64,000 nucleotides of DNA, from NCBI RefSeq assembly GCF_014696315.1, contig NZ_JACJPX010000026.1, positions 39,625-103,624 on the forward strand. Reading direction: 5' to 3'. Shown here one piece after another: positions 34,083 to 43,650 of this stretch. Each line of letters opens with the position of its first letter. Position 1 is the stretch's first letter. A program made the translations under genes and the position numbers. The notes beneath the pieces are model-generated. The model saw only the letters and a program-made list of their open reading frames with translations, was not told where the DNA came from and did no database searches. The stretch comes from Calothrix membranacea FACHB-236 (GTDB lineage: Bacteria; Cyanobacteriota; Cyanobacteriia; Cyanobacteriales; Nostocaceae).

Positions 34083-34619
34083 GAGAATAGGTGCTTTATT
34101 TTCACCGTGATGTACTAGATTAAATTTTTACTACAGTTAGCTGGTTAAAAATATCCACTTTATTGGTTGAAATTACGGAAGGGCTATAATAGCTTTATAT
34201 TTTCTTTGCAAAAAATAGAAAATTCTTTATTATCTTTATATAAAAATTGAGACTTTCTCTGCTAAATTCTATTGATACTTGTTGAAGCGGCACTACCATA
34301 AATTTTGTAATTCCTCTGCTAGTCTAGAAAATTGATTTAGTAATTAATTAATAGATTTGATGTATTGCAATCTATTAATTACTATGGCTTGCAGAATATT
34401 TAGATTCTAGTTCTGATGTGAATTAGCAACGCTTCTTATTACATAATGGTCTCTAGATTTGCCCAAAATCATTGTTTTGAGACTACCTATAAAATGACAA
34501 TGGTCTCAAGAGTAAAGCCACATAAGAAATCATATTTAATTTTGTAATCATCTAGTTTTTATCCTGATGGTTACATTTGCACCAATTATTACATCATTCA
34601 AAATTTTTATTATCATCAA

Positions 34620-37600
34620 ATGCCAGTAGTCAGCATAAAAGATTTATATCAACTTTCATCTATGCAGCAAGGAATGCTGTTTAACAATCTCGTCGCTCAC
34701 AAGCCGGGAGTGGATATTGAGCAGATGATTTGTTTAGTAGATGAAAAAATTAATGTTTTTGCATTTCAACAAGCATGGCAAAGAGTTGTTGAACGTCATG
34801 CAGTTTTGAGAACTAGCTTTGATTGGGACAGTGAACGAGAGCCACAGCAATGTGTGCATCGCAAAGTAATCATTCCCTTAGAACAGCAAGATTGGCGTGG
34901 TTTATCTGATATAGAACAAGCAACTAAATTGCAAGCTTATCTGCAAAGCGATCGCAGGCGTGGTTTTCAGCTCAATGTTGCACCCTTGATGCGTGTAGCA
35001 TTATTTCGCTTGCAAGCATCTGTCTACCAATTTGTTTGGACTTTTCACCATGCTGTTTTAGATGGTCGCTCTTTATCCATCGTCATCAAGGAATTATTCA
35101 CCTTTTATGACGCTTTTTGTGAAGGTACAAAGATACAACTCCTCGAACCCCGTCCTTATCAAGACCACATTGCATGGTTACAGCAACAGGATTGGTCTCA
35201 AGCTGAAAGTTATTGGCGGGACTTGCTCAAAGGCTTTACTGCACCCACACCTTTATTAGTAGACTCAAACCCCCGTGAGCAAAGCGGTTTTGGCGAGCAA
35301 GCAATCCGACTTTCACAAAAAACTACAGCGATGTTGCAGTCTTTAGCTAAACAACATCAAATAACACTAAATACTTTAGTACAGGGTGCTTGGGCAATAC
35401 TTTTGAGTCGTTACAGTGGCGAAACTGATGTTGTCTTTGGTGCGACAAGAGCTTGTCGTCATTCCTCTGTAGCAGGCGCTGAATCGATGGTGGGACTGTT
35501 GATCAACACCTTACCAGTCCGAGTTAGGGTTTCTGGAGAAAAACCGCTACTGACTTGGCTAAAGGAATTGCGATCGCAGTGGGTGGCTCTGCGAGAATAC
35601 GAACATACTCCCCTAACCCAGGTGCAAAGATGGAGCGATGTTCCACCAGGAACGCCCTTGTTCGATAGTATTTTGGTATTTGAAAACTATGAATTAAATT
35701 CGGCTTTGCGTTCTCAGGGTGGTAGATGGCAAAACCTGGAATTCCGCCTAGAAGAACAGACGAACTTTCCTCTAACGTTGGTTGGCTATGCAGAGTCAGA
35801 ATTGTTATTGAAACTCAAATATGACCAACAGCTCTTCGACGATGCCAAAATTACTCGGATGCTGGGACATCTTGAGACTTTATTGTCCAGCATGGCAACT
35901 AATCCTTGGCAGTGTTTAGGAGAATTGCCACTATTAACAGCAGATGAAAGACAGCAAATGTTGGTCGAGTGGAATCATACACAAGCTGATTTTGCCGAGC
36001 AGCTTTGTATTCATCAACTATTTGAAGCGCAAGTAGAGCAGACACCCAATGCTGTAGCTGTTGTCTGTGGCGAGGAACAATTAACTTACCAACAATTGAA
36101 CTGTAGAGCTAATCAATTAGCCCATCACCTGCAACAACTGGGTGTAAAACCTGGGGTGTTAGTTGCTGTTTATTTAGAACGTTCAATAGAAATGATTCCT
36201 GCAGTGTTAGGGATTTTAAAAGCTGGAGGTGCCTATGTGCCATTAGAACCCAGCTTTCCTAAAGCACGGATTCAATTACTGCTGTCTTCTCTGCAAATTA
36301 ATTGTTTAGTCACCCAAACTAACCTGTTACCTAGTATCCATGAGCTAGAACTGAGCGCACTGCAACACTTAATCTGTTTAGATGAAAAACTCCACCCACA
36401 AGGGGATGGAGTTTTTGGGCATGGGGAATGGGGAATAGGGCATGGGAAAAATATTGCCTTGTACCGCCACAAGCCACAAGCAGCGGGAAACACAACCTCG
36501 TCCATCTACGGATCGGAGTTTTCTGTCGCTGGCAATAAATCTGCACATACTCAATCTGTATGGGAAGTAGGACATCAGCATGTATGGAATCGTTCTTATT
36601 TAGATAAATTGTCCACAGAAAATTTGCCAGCATCTGCCAATTCTGATGATATTGCCTATGTGATTTTTACCTCTGGCTCTACAGGCACACCCAAGGGGGT
36701 TGTAGTTCGTCATCAACCAGTTATCAATCTGATTGAATGGGTAAACAAAACATTTAATGTAAATTCTGACGACAGAGTTTTATTTATCACATCCTTATGT
36801 TTTGACCTGTCAGTTTATGACATTTTCGGACTGTTAGCCGCAGGTGGTTCAATTCGGGTTGTGACTAGCAATGATGTCCGAGATCCAGAAGCCTTGTTGC
36901 ACATTCTCTGCCATGAGCCGATTACATTCTGGGATTCTGCACCACCTGCACTGCAACAACTGGCTGGCTTTTTCCCCAAGGTTCAAGCCAGTAATTGTCA
37001 TCCCCAATTGCGACTTGTATTTATGAGTGGTGATTGGATACCAGTGACGCTACCAGATGTATTGACAGCAACTTTCCCAGGGGTTGAGGTAATTAGTTTG
37101 GGCGGAGCAACGGAAGCAACCGTTTGGTCTAATTATTACCCCATTGGCAAAGTAGAAGCCCATTGGAAGAGTATCCCCTATGGCAAACCTATCCAAAACG
37201 CTCAATATTATATTTTGGATGATTACCTCAATCCTTGCCCAGTTGGGGTAACTGGGGAATTGTATATTGGTGGAGAATGTTTAGCCTCTGGCTATTTAAA
37301 TCAACCCGAACTCACAGCCCAAAAATTTATCCCCAATCCCTTTGGCAATTCAAAATTATATAAAACCGGAGATTTAGCCCGCTATTTTAGTGATGGTAAT
37401 ATTGAATTCCTCGGTCGGATTGACCATCAGGTAAAGATTCGTGGTTTCCGCATTGAGTTGGGCGAAATTGAAAGCGTACTCACACAACACCACTCTGTAC
37501 AGGAAACTGTAGTTATCGCCAGAGAGGATGAGCCAGGAAATAAGCGATTAGTGGCGTATGTTGTGGTAAATAGCGAAACTGCGCCTTCCATGAATGAATT

Positions 37601-38843
37601 ACGGCGTTTTCTGCAAGAGAAACTGCCAGAGTATATGATACCCTCTGCCTTTGTTGCGATCGCCAAAATTCCACTGACTCCAAATGGTAAAGTAGACCGT
37701 CGCGCTCTGCCCATCCCCGACCAAAGGCCAGAATTAGAGAAAGCCTTTGTTGCCCCTAGTCAAGCCGTAGAAATTGAATTAGCGCAAATTTGGTCAGAGG
37801 TTTTAGGTATTCAGCTAATAGGAATCAGAGATAATTTCTTTGACTTGGGTGGAAACTCGCTACTGGCAGTAAAATTATTTACCCAAGTCGAAAAGAAATT
37901 TGGTCAAAAACTGCCTCTAGCGACCTTACTGCAATCACCTACCATAGAACAATTAGCTAGCATTCTCAGCCAACCAAATATATCCGCTTCTTGGTCTTGT
38001 TTGGTAACTATTCAGCCAGGTAGCAGTGGCAAGCGTCCATTGTTCTTAATTCATGCCCTCGGAGGTAATGTAATTGGCTACCAAACTCTAGTTCGCCACC
38101 TGGGTAAAGAACAGCCTGTATATGGCTTACAAGCGCAAGGATTGGATGGTAAACAGGCTCCCCACACCAGAGTTGAGGACATGGCATCTCATTACATCCA
38201 AGAGATTCGCACTGTGCAACCCCAAGGCCCCTATCTGTTGGGTGGTTTTTCGAGTGGGGGAATCATTGCTTTTGAAATGGCGCGTCAGTTAGAAGCTCAA
38301 GGCGATCGCGTGGATTTATTAGCTATGTTTGATACATATAGCCCCAGTTTGTATATAAATCATCCTTCGCTATGGCGGACAATTTATGTATATTTGCTGA
38401 CTCTATTGCAACTGCGATCGCCAGATAGATGGAACTATTTTCTTGCTAAAGTCGATTGGTTTGGTTCCGTGTTGACTGGGAAACCAAGCAGCAAATTTGA
38501 TTTGTGGAATGAACAATCTTTTACCGAAGATGCCAACCCTTACAACATGGCATTGATAGAAACTTTCAAGCAAGCCACAATGGCAGATTATGTACCACAA
38601 CCTTACTCTGGGCAAGTTACTTTATTCACTACCAAAGAAATCTTGCGGTGGTGTCAGTTCAAACCCTGTAGAGGCTGGTATGGAATGGCTAAACAAGGTG
38701 TGGAGATTCACGAAGTGCCAGGCACACATTTAGGTATGCTGGGAGAACCAAGCGTGCAAATTTTAGCCGAAAAATTAATTGTTTGTTTAGACCAGGCACA
38801 AGATACTAAGTTGCAATCCAAGGATGCAATACTTGTCGGTTAA
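34620..38843 (+). CDS. Single-module non-ribosomal peptide synthetase (C-A-PCP-TE)
   Basis: 1407 residues forming one complete termination module. Condensation domain ~1-430 with HHAVLDG (143-149). Adenylation domain ~457-1040 with A3 FTSGSTGTPKG (~683), A5-type GGATEATVW, A8 KIRGFRIELGEIE and A10 NGKVDRRAL. Carrier domain with the pantetheine serine in LGGNSL (~1079). Type I thioesterase ~1145-1390 with GFSSGG (Ser ~1210) and late His in GTHLGML. My hand-aligned specificity residues read D-L-Y-D-F-S-L-V-W-K, close to the cysteine code DLYNLSLIWK; tentative. About 60-70 residues encoded by repeat DNA interrupt the A domain between A2 and A3, yet the frame is kept. No other biosynthetic gene or phosphopantetheinyl transferase is adjacent, so the partner and product are unknown. 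Confidence 0.93.
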   Translation: MPVVSIKDLYQLSSMQQGMLFNNLVAHKPGVDIEQMICLVDEKINVFAFQQAWQRVVERHAVLRTSFDWDSEREPQQCVHRKVIIPLEQQDWRGLSDIEQATKLQAYLQSDRRRGFQLNVAPLMRVALFRLQASVYQFVWTFHHAVLDGRSLSIVIKELFTFYDAFCEGTKIQLLEPRPYQDHIAWLQQQDWSQAESYWRDLLKGFTAPTPLLVDSNPREQSGFGEQAIRLSQKTTAMLQSLAKQHQITLNTLVQGAWAILLSRYSGETDVVFGATRACRHSSVAGAESMVGLLINTLPVRVRVSGEKPLLTWLKELRSQWVALREYEHTPLTQVQRWSDVPPGTPLFDSILVFENYELNSALRSQGGRWQNLEFRLEEQTNFPLTLVGYAESELLLKLKYDQQLFDDAKITRMLGHLETLLSSMATNPWQCLGELPLLTADERQQMLVEWNHTQADFAEQLCIHQLFEAQVEQTPNAVAVVCGEEQLTYQQLNCRANQLAHHLQQLGVKPGVLVAVYLERSIEMIPAVLGILKAGGAYVPLEPSFPKARIQLLLSSLQINCLVTQTNLLPSIHELELSALQHLICLDEKLHPQGDGVFGHGEWGIGHGKNIALYRHKPQAAGNTTSSIYGSEFSVAGNKSAHTQSVWEVGHQHVWNRSYLDKLSTENLPASANSDDIAYVIFTSGSTGTPKGVVVRHQPVINLIEWVNKTFNVNSDDRVLFITSLCFDLSVYDIFGLLAAGGSIRVVTSNDVRDPEALLHILCHEPITFWDSAPPALQQLAGFFPKVQASNCHPQLRLVFMSGDWIPVTLPDVLTATFPGVEVISLGGATEATVWSNYYPIGKVEAHWKSIPYGKPIQNAQYYILDDYLNPCPVGVTGELYIGGECLASGYLNQPELTAQKFIPNPFGNSKLYKTGDLARYFSDGNIEFLGRIDHQVKIRGFRIELGEIESVLTQHHSVQETVVIAREDEPGNKRLVAYVVVNSETAPSMNELRRFLQEKLPEYMIPSAFVAIAKIPLTPNGKVDRRALPIPDQRPELEKAFVAPSQAVEIELAQIWSEVLGIQLIGIRDNFFDLGGNSLLAVKLFTQVEKKFGQKLPLATLLQSPTIEQLASILSQPNISASWSCLVTIQPGSSGKRPLFLIHALGGNVIGYQTLVRHLGKEQPVYGLQAQGLDGKQAPHTRVEDMASHYIQEIRTVQPQGPYLLGGFSSGGIIAFEMARQLEAQGDRVDLLAMFDTYSPSLYINHPSLWRTIYVYLLTLLQLRSPDRWNYFLAKVDWFGSVLTGKPSSKFDLWNEQSFTEDANPYNMALIETFKQATMADYVPQPYSGQVTLFTTKEILRWCQFKPCRGWYGMAKQGVEIHEVPGTHLGMLGEPSVQILAEKLIVCLDQAQDTKLQSKDAILVG
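36385..36590. repeat. In-frame repeat insertion in the NRPS A domain
   Basis: Begins with the hairpin AAAAACTCCA/TGGAGTTTTT (36385-36416), continues with GGGCATGGGGAATGGGG-type repeats, then ~140 bases without NRPS similarity. It encodes low-complexity residues such as GVFGHGEWGIGHGKN between the A2 and A3 motifs. Confidence 0.75.
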
Positions 38844-38960
38844 GGGGAAAAAGGGGAATGGGAAAAGGAAAAGAAAAAACCTTTAACCCTTAACCTTTAA
38901 CCTTTTCCCCAAAACCAATTTTGAGTTCAAAACTTATTGGATATAGATACGCACAAATAA
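38844..38960. other. Short spacer after the NRPS gene
   Basis: GGGAAAAGG and CCTTTAACC low-complexity repeats; no terminator with a clear T-run. Confidence 0.4.
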
Positions 38961-39185
38961 GGGTTTAGCAATACTCATTGGTGTCAACTTAAGCTAAAAG
39001 CTATATAGGGCGGGCGTTGTACAAATACCTCGCGCCCTCATCCCCTAACCCCTTCTCCCCCGGGAGAAGGGGAACTAAATCTCTTGCTCCCTTCTCCCAC
39101 AGGGAGAGGGGCTGGGGGTGAGGGCGAAACCTTGCAACCAAGCAGGTTTCACGTTAAGTTGACACGTATGAGCAGTGCTAAACCC
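38961..39185. mobile_element. MITE-like element, copy A
   Basis: Core 38981-39165 with terminal inverted repeats GTGTCAACTTAA / TTAAGTTGACAC; looser inverted similarity extends outward to GGGTTTAGCA / TGCTAAACCC. The interior has CCCCTTCTCCC...GGGAGAAGGGG hairpins and no ORF. An inverted, clearly homologous copy lies at 53991-54203. Confidence 0.85.
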
Positions 39186-39225
39186 CTACAGTAGGAATAC
39201 TCAATATTAAGAAATCAGCACTGTG

Positions 39226-40650
39226 CTATCCTGCCTCATTTAGCACTAACTCTGGTTGAGGTGCTTCCTCTTCTTCTGGTAAGCCGTAAATGGAACGATA
39301 CAGTTTCACGTATTGCTTGGCGGATTGATACCAGCTGAAATCCTGAGTCATGCCACGTTTTTGCAATTCCTGCCATTGAGGTTTGAATCGGAAACCTTCC
39401 CAAGCGCGGATCATGCAGGTGAACAAATCCAGGGGTTCATATCGGTCAAAACAATAACCAGTACCTGCGCCGTTCATGGGGTCGAAATGGGATACCGTGT
39501 CCACTAATCCCCCTGTACGGCGCACAATCGGCACGGAACCGTAACGCAAAGCCATCATTTGGCTGATACCGCAGGGTTCAAAGCGGCTAGGCATTAAAAA
39601 GGCATCCGTACCAGCGTAGATGCGGCGAGACAAGGCATCGTTATACAGCAGGTAAGTTGCCATGCGTCCAGGGTAACGGGATGCCAATTGCCACATTTGG
39701 GTTTCGTAGTAGCGATCGCCTGTCCCTAACAACACGAATTGCGCGTCAGTATATGCTAGGAAGCGATCGAGAATTTGGATGACTAAATCCAAACCTTTTT
39801 GCTCTACTAACCTCGTTACCATGCCAATTAAGAAGGCGTTGGAATTAACTTCTAATCCTACTTCTTCTTGCAGCCCAATTTTATTAGCTTTACGTTTATC
39901 TAATGTATCAGTAGTAAAGGTTTGGGCAATATACTTGTCGTTTTCTGGGTTATAAACTTCTGTATCGATGCCGTTAATAATCCCAGATAATTTACCGCTA
40001 ATAAAAGACAGCAAACCTTCGATGGTTTCTCCGTAAGCAGGTGTTTTAATTTGCTCGGCGTATGTGGGAGAAACTGTATTTACCCTATCGGCAAATTGCA
40101 CCGCAGCTGCCATTGTGTTGTGTCCTTGCATATACCAAGGACACCAAGTAATTTTTTCTAAATACCAACGCCAAGGCCCTTGATAAGCCAAGTTATGAAT
40201 AGTAAATACGCTGGTAATATCTGGATCTTGGTTCATCCACACCGGAATCATGCCAGTATGCCAGTCATGACAGTGGACAATTTCTGGCTTCCAGTAATTC
40301 CAGCAAAATTCTGCCGCACCATTGGCAAATAAAGTGAACCGCCAATCTTCATCCTCTCCTGAATAAATGCGGCGAGGCAGGAAAGCAGGATGTCCAAACA
40401 AATACAAGGGAACATCAGTACCAGGGAGAATGCTTTCGTAAACAGCAAAGTCCTGAAACATGGCATATCCCCGCCAGATGGGTTCCTTGGGAACCTCCAT
40501 TTTGTCTGGCAGGAAGCCATAGTAAGGCAAGAATATGCGTACATCATGCCCCATTTGTCTCAAGATTTTGGGCAATGCGCCGACAACATCACCCATTCCA
40601 CCAACTTTTGCAACAGGAGCTGCCTCTGCTGCAACAAATAGAATCCGCAT
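39226..40650 (-). CDS. glgA: Glycogen synthase (ADP-glucose)
   Basis: 474 residues, normal for GlgA. Transfers glucose from ADP-glucose to glycogen in the cytoplasm. Starts [21 protein letters not shown], with the ADP-glucose-binding KVGGMGD (15-21). Other GT5 signatures: [47 protein letters not shown] and the C-terminal catalytic block [20 protein letters not shown] with [10 protein letters not shown]. The C-terminus has an acidic tail ([10 protein letters not shown]). No other glg genes are adjacent. Confidence 0.96.
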   Translation of the reverse strand: MRILFVAAEAAPVAKVGGMGDVVGALPKILRQMGHDVRIFLPYYGFLPDKMEVPKEPIWRGYAMFQDFAVYESILPGTDVPLYLFGHPAFLPRRIYSGEDEDWRFTLFANGAAEFCWNYWKPEIVHCHDWHTGMIPVWMNQDPDITSVFTIHNLAYQGPWRWYLEKITWCPWYMQGHNTMAAAVQFADRVNTVSPTYAEQIKTPAYGETIEGLLSFISGKLSGIINGIDTEVYNPENDKYIAQTFTTDTLDKRKANKIGLQEEVGLEVNSNAFLIGMVTRLVEQKGLDLVIQILDRFLAYTDAQFVLLGTGDRYYETQMWQLASRYPGRMATYLLYNDALSRRIYAGTDAFLMPSRFEPCGISQMMALRYGSVPIVRRTGGLVDTVSHFDPMNGAGTGYCFDRYEPLDLFTCMIRAWEGFRFKPQWQELQKRGMTQDFSWYQSAKQYVKLYRSIYGLPEEEEAPQPELVLNEAG

Positions 40651-40734
40651 GGTAATATATGTTTCCCCGATTCTGCCTACACAGTGATCAGTTTTCAGTT
40701 ACTTATAGGACTTACACCGCTTGCATATGTTCTC

Positions 40735-40782
40735 GTCAAGAGTCAAGAGTCAAGAGTCAAGAGTCAAGAGTCAAGAGTCAAG
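40735..40782. repeat. GTCAAGA heptamer array, ~7 copies
   Basis: Seven tandem GTCAAGA units between glgA and hemC; STRR-type. Confidence 0.9.
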
Positions 40783-40919
40783 CTTGTTTGGACATTTGAC
40801 ATTTGACACTGGACAGCTTTGGCGGTAAAAATATGACACGCAGCTTTAGCCCTAACTCAGTTATCACTGTTTCACTGTTCACTGATTACTTATCTAACCA
40901 TATCAGGTTGCGGAATAGC

Positions 40920-41891
40920 TTAAGAACCTCTTTGGATTTCAGTAAAGATGACATCCAAAATTTCTTGCGCGCCTTGTTGACGCAACAGATTTGCTAGTTC
41001 TGTACCTAACTGTTCGGCATTTTTGGCTTCGCCAGAGACGGTATCTTTAACCAGCTTTTGCCCATCTACACTAGCAACGATGCCAGTTAATGTTAATTGG
41101 TCACCATGAATTTCAGTGTTGACACCGATGGGTACTTGGCAGCCACCTTCCAAATCGCGTAAGAAAGCACGTTCAGCTAAACAGCGATCGCGTGTTTGGG
41201 GATGTTCGATAGCTTTCAGGAGAGATATCAACTCGGTATCATCAGCACGGCATTCAATACCCAATGCACCTTGCCCAACAGCATGAAGCGAAATTTCTTT
41301 TGGTAGAATTTGGTGAACGCGATCGCTCATTCCCAATCGCTCTAAACCTGCAACTGCCAAAATTAAAGCGTCATACTCACCCGCATCTAATTTAGCCATG
41401 CGTGTATTCAAATTTCCCCGTACATCCTTAAATGTAAAGTGGGGGAATTGATTGCGTAACTGTGCCAAGCGCCGCAGAGAAGATGTACCGATTACCGCAC
41501 CCTCTGGTAAGGTATCAATGGTCTGACCTTTATACTTTTCGTGCAACACCAAAGCATCTGCTGGGTTTTCCCGTTCGGTAATTGCTGCTAATGTTAACCC
41601 TTCTGGTAAATTAGTAGGCAGATCCTTGAGGGAATGAACCGCAAAGTCAATCTCCTTGTTGAGCATTCCCACTTCTAATTCTTTGGTGAATAAACCTTTA
41701 TCACCAATCTTGGCTAATGCTACATCCAGGATTTTGTCGCCTTGGGTAGACATGGTATGGACTTCAAAAGCAATCTCAGGAAAGCTTTTTTGGAGTTGTT
41801 CTTTTACCCAGTGGGTTTGAACCAGAGCAAGTTGACTCTTACGAGAACCAATACGAATTGTGCGTGTAGGACTGGAAACAGCTGAAGTCAT
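40920..41891 (-). CDS. hemC: Hydroxymethylbilane synthase (porphobilinogen deaminase)
   Basis: 323 residues from ATG 41891 ([20 protein letters not shown]); an upstream ATG at 41930 would add 13 atypical residues. Polymerises four porphobilinogen molecules to hydroxymethylbilane in tetrapyrrole synthesis (haem, chlorophyll, phycobilins). Motifs: [43 protein letters not shown], and the dipyrromethane-cofactor cysteine in GGCQVPIGV. Length and motifs are canonical. A GTCAAGA heptamer array separates it from glgA. Cytoplasmic. Confidence 0.96.
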   Translation of the reverse strand: MTSAVSSPTRTIRIGSRKSQLALVQTHWVKEQLQKSFPEIAFEVHTMSTQGDKILDVALAKIGDKGLFTKELEVGMLNKEIDFAVHSLKDLPTNLPEGLTLAAITERENPADALVLHEKYKGQTIDTLPEGAVIGTSSLRRLAQLRNQFPHFTFKDVRGNLNTRMAKLDAGEYDALILAVAGLERLGMSDRVHQILPKEISLHAVGQGALGIECRADDTELISLLKAIEHPQTRDRCLAERAFLRDLEGGCQVPIGVNTEIHGDQLTLTGIVASVDGQKLVKDTVSGEAKNAEQLGTELANLLRQQGAQEILDVIFTEIQRGS

Positions 41892-42058
41892 AAAACAAAA
41901 TGTCAAACAAGGCGATAAATTCACTCTCATCTAGACTACCGCAGTGAGTGACTTACCGGATGCTAATTGCTTAATTTCAGTTAAGTTTAATTGCGATTTT
42001 CTTTACATTTATTTACCAAATAAACGATGAAGTGAAAATGTGTATAAGCAAATCTTAA
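41892..42058. other. Upstream region of hemC
   Basis: AT-rich; should contain the hemC promoter. No operator recognised. Confidence 0.4.
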
Positions 42059-42206
42059 GTAGGGTGTGTTACGGCTATGAAAGGATATCGGACACAGAGA
42101 CAATGATATTTAGCCGTAACGCACCGCCGCAGCGATGGTGCGTTAGGCGCTAGGATATTTCTTGCGTGACAAACCATATTAAAAATAAGCGCCTAACACA
42201 CCCTAC
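42059..42206. mobile_element. 148-bp palindromic element (MITE-like)
   Basis: Perfect 13-bp terminal inverted repeats GTAGGGTGTGTTA / TAACACACCCTAC enclose an interior with further inverted repeats (ACGGCTA / TAGCCGT; GGTGCGTTAGGCGC / GCGCCTAACAC). No ORF. Shorter relatives occur at 15313, 18405, 30663 and 49801. Confidence 0.8.
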
Positions 42207-42278
42207 AATAATCTTATTTAATTTCCCCCTTCCCCCTTTCCCCCTTCACCTTTCCCCCTTCCCCCTCATCCTTCAGTA

Positions 42279-42701
42279 TTAACGATCTGAATTAATATAT
42301 TCCTGTAATTGTTGAGTACGTTGCAGTGTAGTCTGTTCCAAGCAACCAAAATAAATAGTAGGTGCAATAGTTCCGCCTTCATATTGACTTCTTTCAAAAT
42401 CACAACTAGTATCACGAAACTTAATCCATGCTTGCTGTGCAGTGATTAATTTCCTCTTGCTGGAACTAGATAAAGTTGGCACAAGTTTTTGATAAACCTG
42501 ATTCAATTTTTTATCAGCATTCTGATAGGATATTTGCGCGCATTGATTAATTTCTACCTGGGTTTGGGCATTATCACAGTTGAGCTTTTGCGCTAATTGT
42601 ATCTTTGAAGTTTCCTGTGTTGGGCTTGCCATTGCCAAAGTACCGATAGACAAATTGCTGAGGGCAATAATACTGAGAAAATGTAGTAAAAAACGATTCA
42701 T
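42279..42701 (-). CDS. DUF1311/LprI-like secreted protein
   Basis: 140 residues with a signal peptide (hydrophobic 5-23, probable cleavage near LAMASP). The mature part has NCDNAQTQVEINQCA, the helical core ADKKLNQVYQKLVPTL, AQQAWIKFRDTSCDFE and GCLEQTTLQRTQQL. This is the DUF1311 (LprI) pattern with four conserved cysteines. LprI proteins can inhibit lysozyme; for this family as a whole the role is uncertain, so 'periplasmic DUF1311 protein' is the safe call. It precedes the toxin-antitoxin island divergently. Confidence 0.85.
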   Translation of the reverse strand: MNRFLLHFLSIIALSNLSIGTLAMASPTQETSKIQLAQKLNCDNAQTQVEINQCAQISYQNADKKLNQVYQKLVPTLSSSSKRKLITAQQAWIKFRDTSCDFERSQYEGGTIAPTIYFGCLEQTTLQRTQQLQEYINSDR

Positions 42702-42743
42702 AATATTTAAAATTTACGTGTATGCATCAAAATAGCATAAAGC

Positions 42744-42822
42744 TGATGCGATCGCATTGTGAGTCGATAAAATGGCATTGTCACTCGATACAATGACATT
42801 GTGAGCCGATGCGATCGCACAC
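42744..42822. repeat. HIP1-ended repeat block 1 (before the DUF2281/PIN pair)
   Basis: GATGCGATCGCATTGTGAGTCGAT, then variants, ending GATGCGATCGCAC. First of a repeated family that separates the toxin-antitoxin cassettes (see 43477, 44251, 44798, 45050). Confidence 0.8.
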
Positions 42823-42841
42823 ATAATCATAGGGAAATATT

Positions 42842-43066
42842 ATGAATCTTGAACAAGCTGTGTTATACAAATTGCGGCAGCTACCTATAGATAAGCAACA
42901 AGAATTATTGGATTTTGCAGAATTTCTATACCAAAAAACAAATAAAAAACCTGCTTTACTCAGTGTTAGAGGGTTATGTAAAGATTTAAAGGTAGATATT
43001 ACAGAAGAAGATATTGCTCATGCACGCCAAGAAATGTGGGGTAATTTTCCTAAGGATATTGATTAA
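42842..43066 (+). CDS. DUF2281-type antitoxin
   Basis: 74 residues. N-terminal helix LRQLPIDKQQELLDFAEFLY is the DUF2281 signature; the C-terminal part (RGLCKDLKVDITEEDIAHAR, then WGNFPKD) is the toxin-binding tail typical of antitoxins paired with PIN toxins. Its stop overlaps the start of the PIN gene by one base (TAATG). It neutralises the toxin and probably represses its own operon. The start ATG has no strong Shine-Dalgarno. Confidence 0.88.
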   Translation: MNLEQAVLYKLRQLPIDKQQELLDFAEFLYQKTNKKPALLSVRGLCKDLKVDITEEDIAHARQEMWGNFPKDID

Positions 43067-43470
43067 TGATATCAGTAGTAGCAGATACACACGCTTTAAT
43101 TTGGTACATTTTTGACGTAGACAAACTATCCGCAACAGCATTAACAGCATTAGAACAAGCAGTTAATGCAGGTAATCCTATTTACATCTCAGCTATTACA
43201 ATCATAGAGATTTCTTATTTAGTTGAGAAAGGAAGATTTGCAGAGGAAGTGCTTACACGAATTTTAAATGCGTTGGATGATCCCAATGTCGGCATTGTAC
43301 TTGTACCTCTGGATCGCAATATTTCAGGAGTTATTAGACAAATTGACAGGGTAACGGTTCCTGATATGCCTGATAGGATTATTGCAGCCACCGCTTTTTC
43401 TTTAGGTATTCCCTTGGTGACTCGTGATTTACGAATTCAAGCTTTAACCACAATTCAGACTATTTGGTAG
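43066..43470 (+). CDS. vapC: PIN-domain toxin (VapC-like)
   Basis: 134 residues. Acidic residues of the PIN ribonuclease site: D8 in VVADTHALIWY, E49 in ITIIEISYL, D116-region in VPDMPDRIIAATA, and a late Asp in LVTRDLRIQ. The set looks complete, so an active Mg-dependent RNase is likely. VapC toxins cleave tRNA or rRNA; the target here is unknown. It is translationally coupled to the DUF2281 antitoxin. The HIP1-ended repeat block 2 begins 7 bases after its stop. Confidence 0.9.
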   Translation: MISVVADTHALIWYIFDVDKLSATALTALEQAVNAGNPIYISAITIIEISYLVEKGRFAEEVLTRILNALDDPNVGIVLVPLDRNISGVIRQIDRVTVPDMPDRIIAATAFSLGIPLVTRDLRIQALTTIQTIW

Positions 43471-43476
43471 CAAGTA

Positions 43477-43650
43477 GATGCGATCGCACTCTCACCCCAT
43501 ATAATCGCAATCAAAGTCCATGCGATCGCATTCTCACTTCATAGCAAAATTGTAAATCGGTGCGATCGCACTCTCACCCAGACAGTGAAATTGTCAGTCA
43601 GTGCGATCGCATTCTTACCCATACAGCGAAATTGTGAGTTAGTGCAATGT
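43477..43650. repeat. HIP1-ended repeat block 2 (between PIN and RelE/ParE cassettes)
   Basis: Four HIP1 octamers at ~40-60 bp spacing with units of the form GCGATCGCA, TTCTCACCCA, ACAGTGAAATTGT, AGTCAGT. The best-conserved unit (~49 bp) matches blocks 3 and 4. Confidence 0.85.

Larger units (their letters stand above)
33247..34619. other. 1.37-kb AT-rich region upstream of the NRPS gene
   Basis: No gene. Contents: a hairpin ATAACCG/CGGTTAT (33524-33545), a perfect 16-bp palindrome ACTTAGTTAACTAAGT (33643-33658), a CTAGTACCGCAAGGCGG fragment (33799), an ATTCAAA heptamer array (33813-33844), a repeat fragment ACGCAAAGCGGCTTCCCGTA (33880), and a ~55-bp repeat shared with 54408 (34027-34082). 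The NRPS promoter cannot be placed. Confidence 0.55.

Noticed and set aside
36272..36633. Minus-strand ORFs of 67-100 codons within the NRPS gene
   Set aside because: They arise from the inserted repeat segment and the antisense of the A domain; no independent signals.
41892..41930. Upstream ATG of hemC
   Set aside because: It would add [13 protein letters not shown], atypical for HemC; the family start matches ATG 41891.
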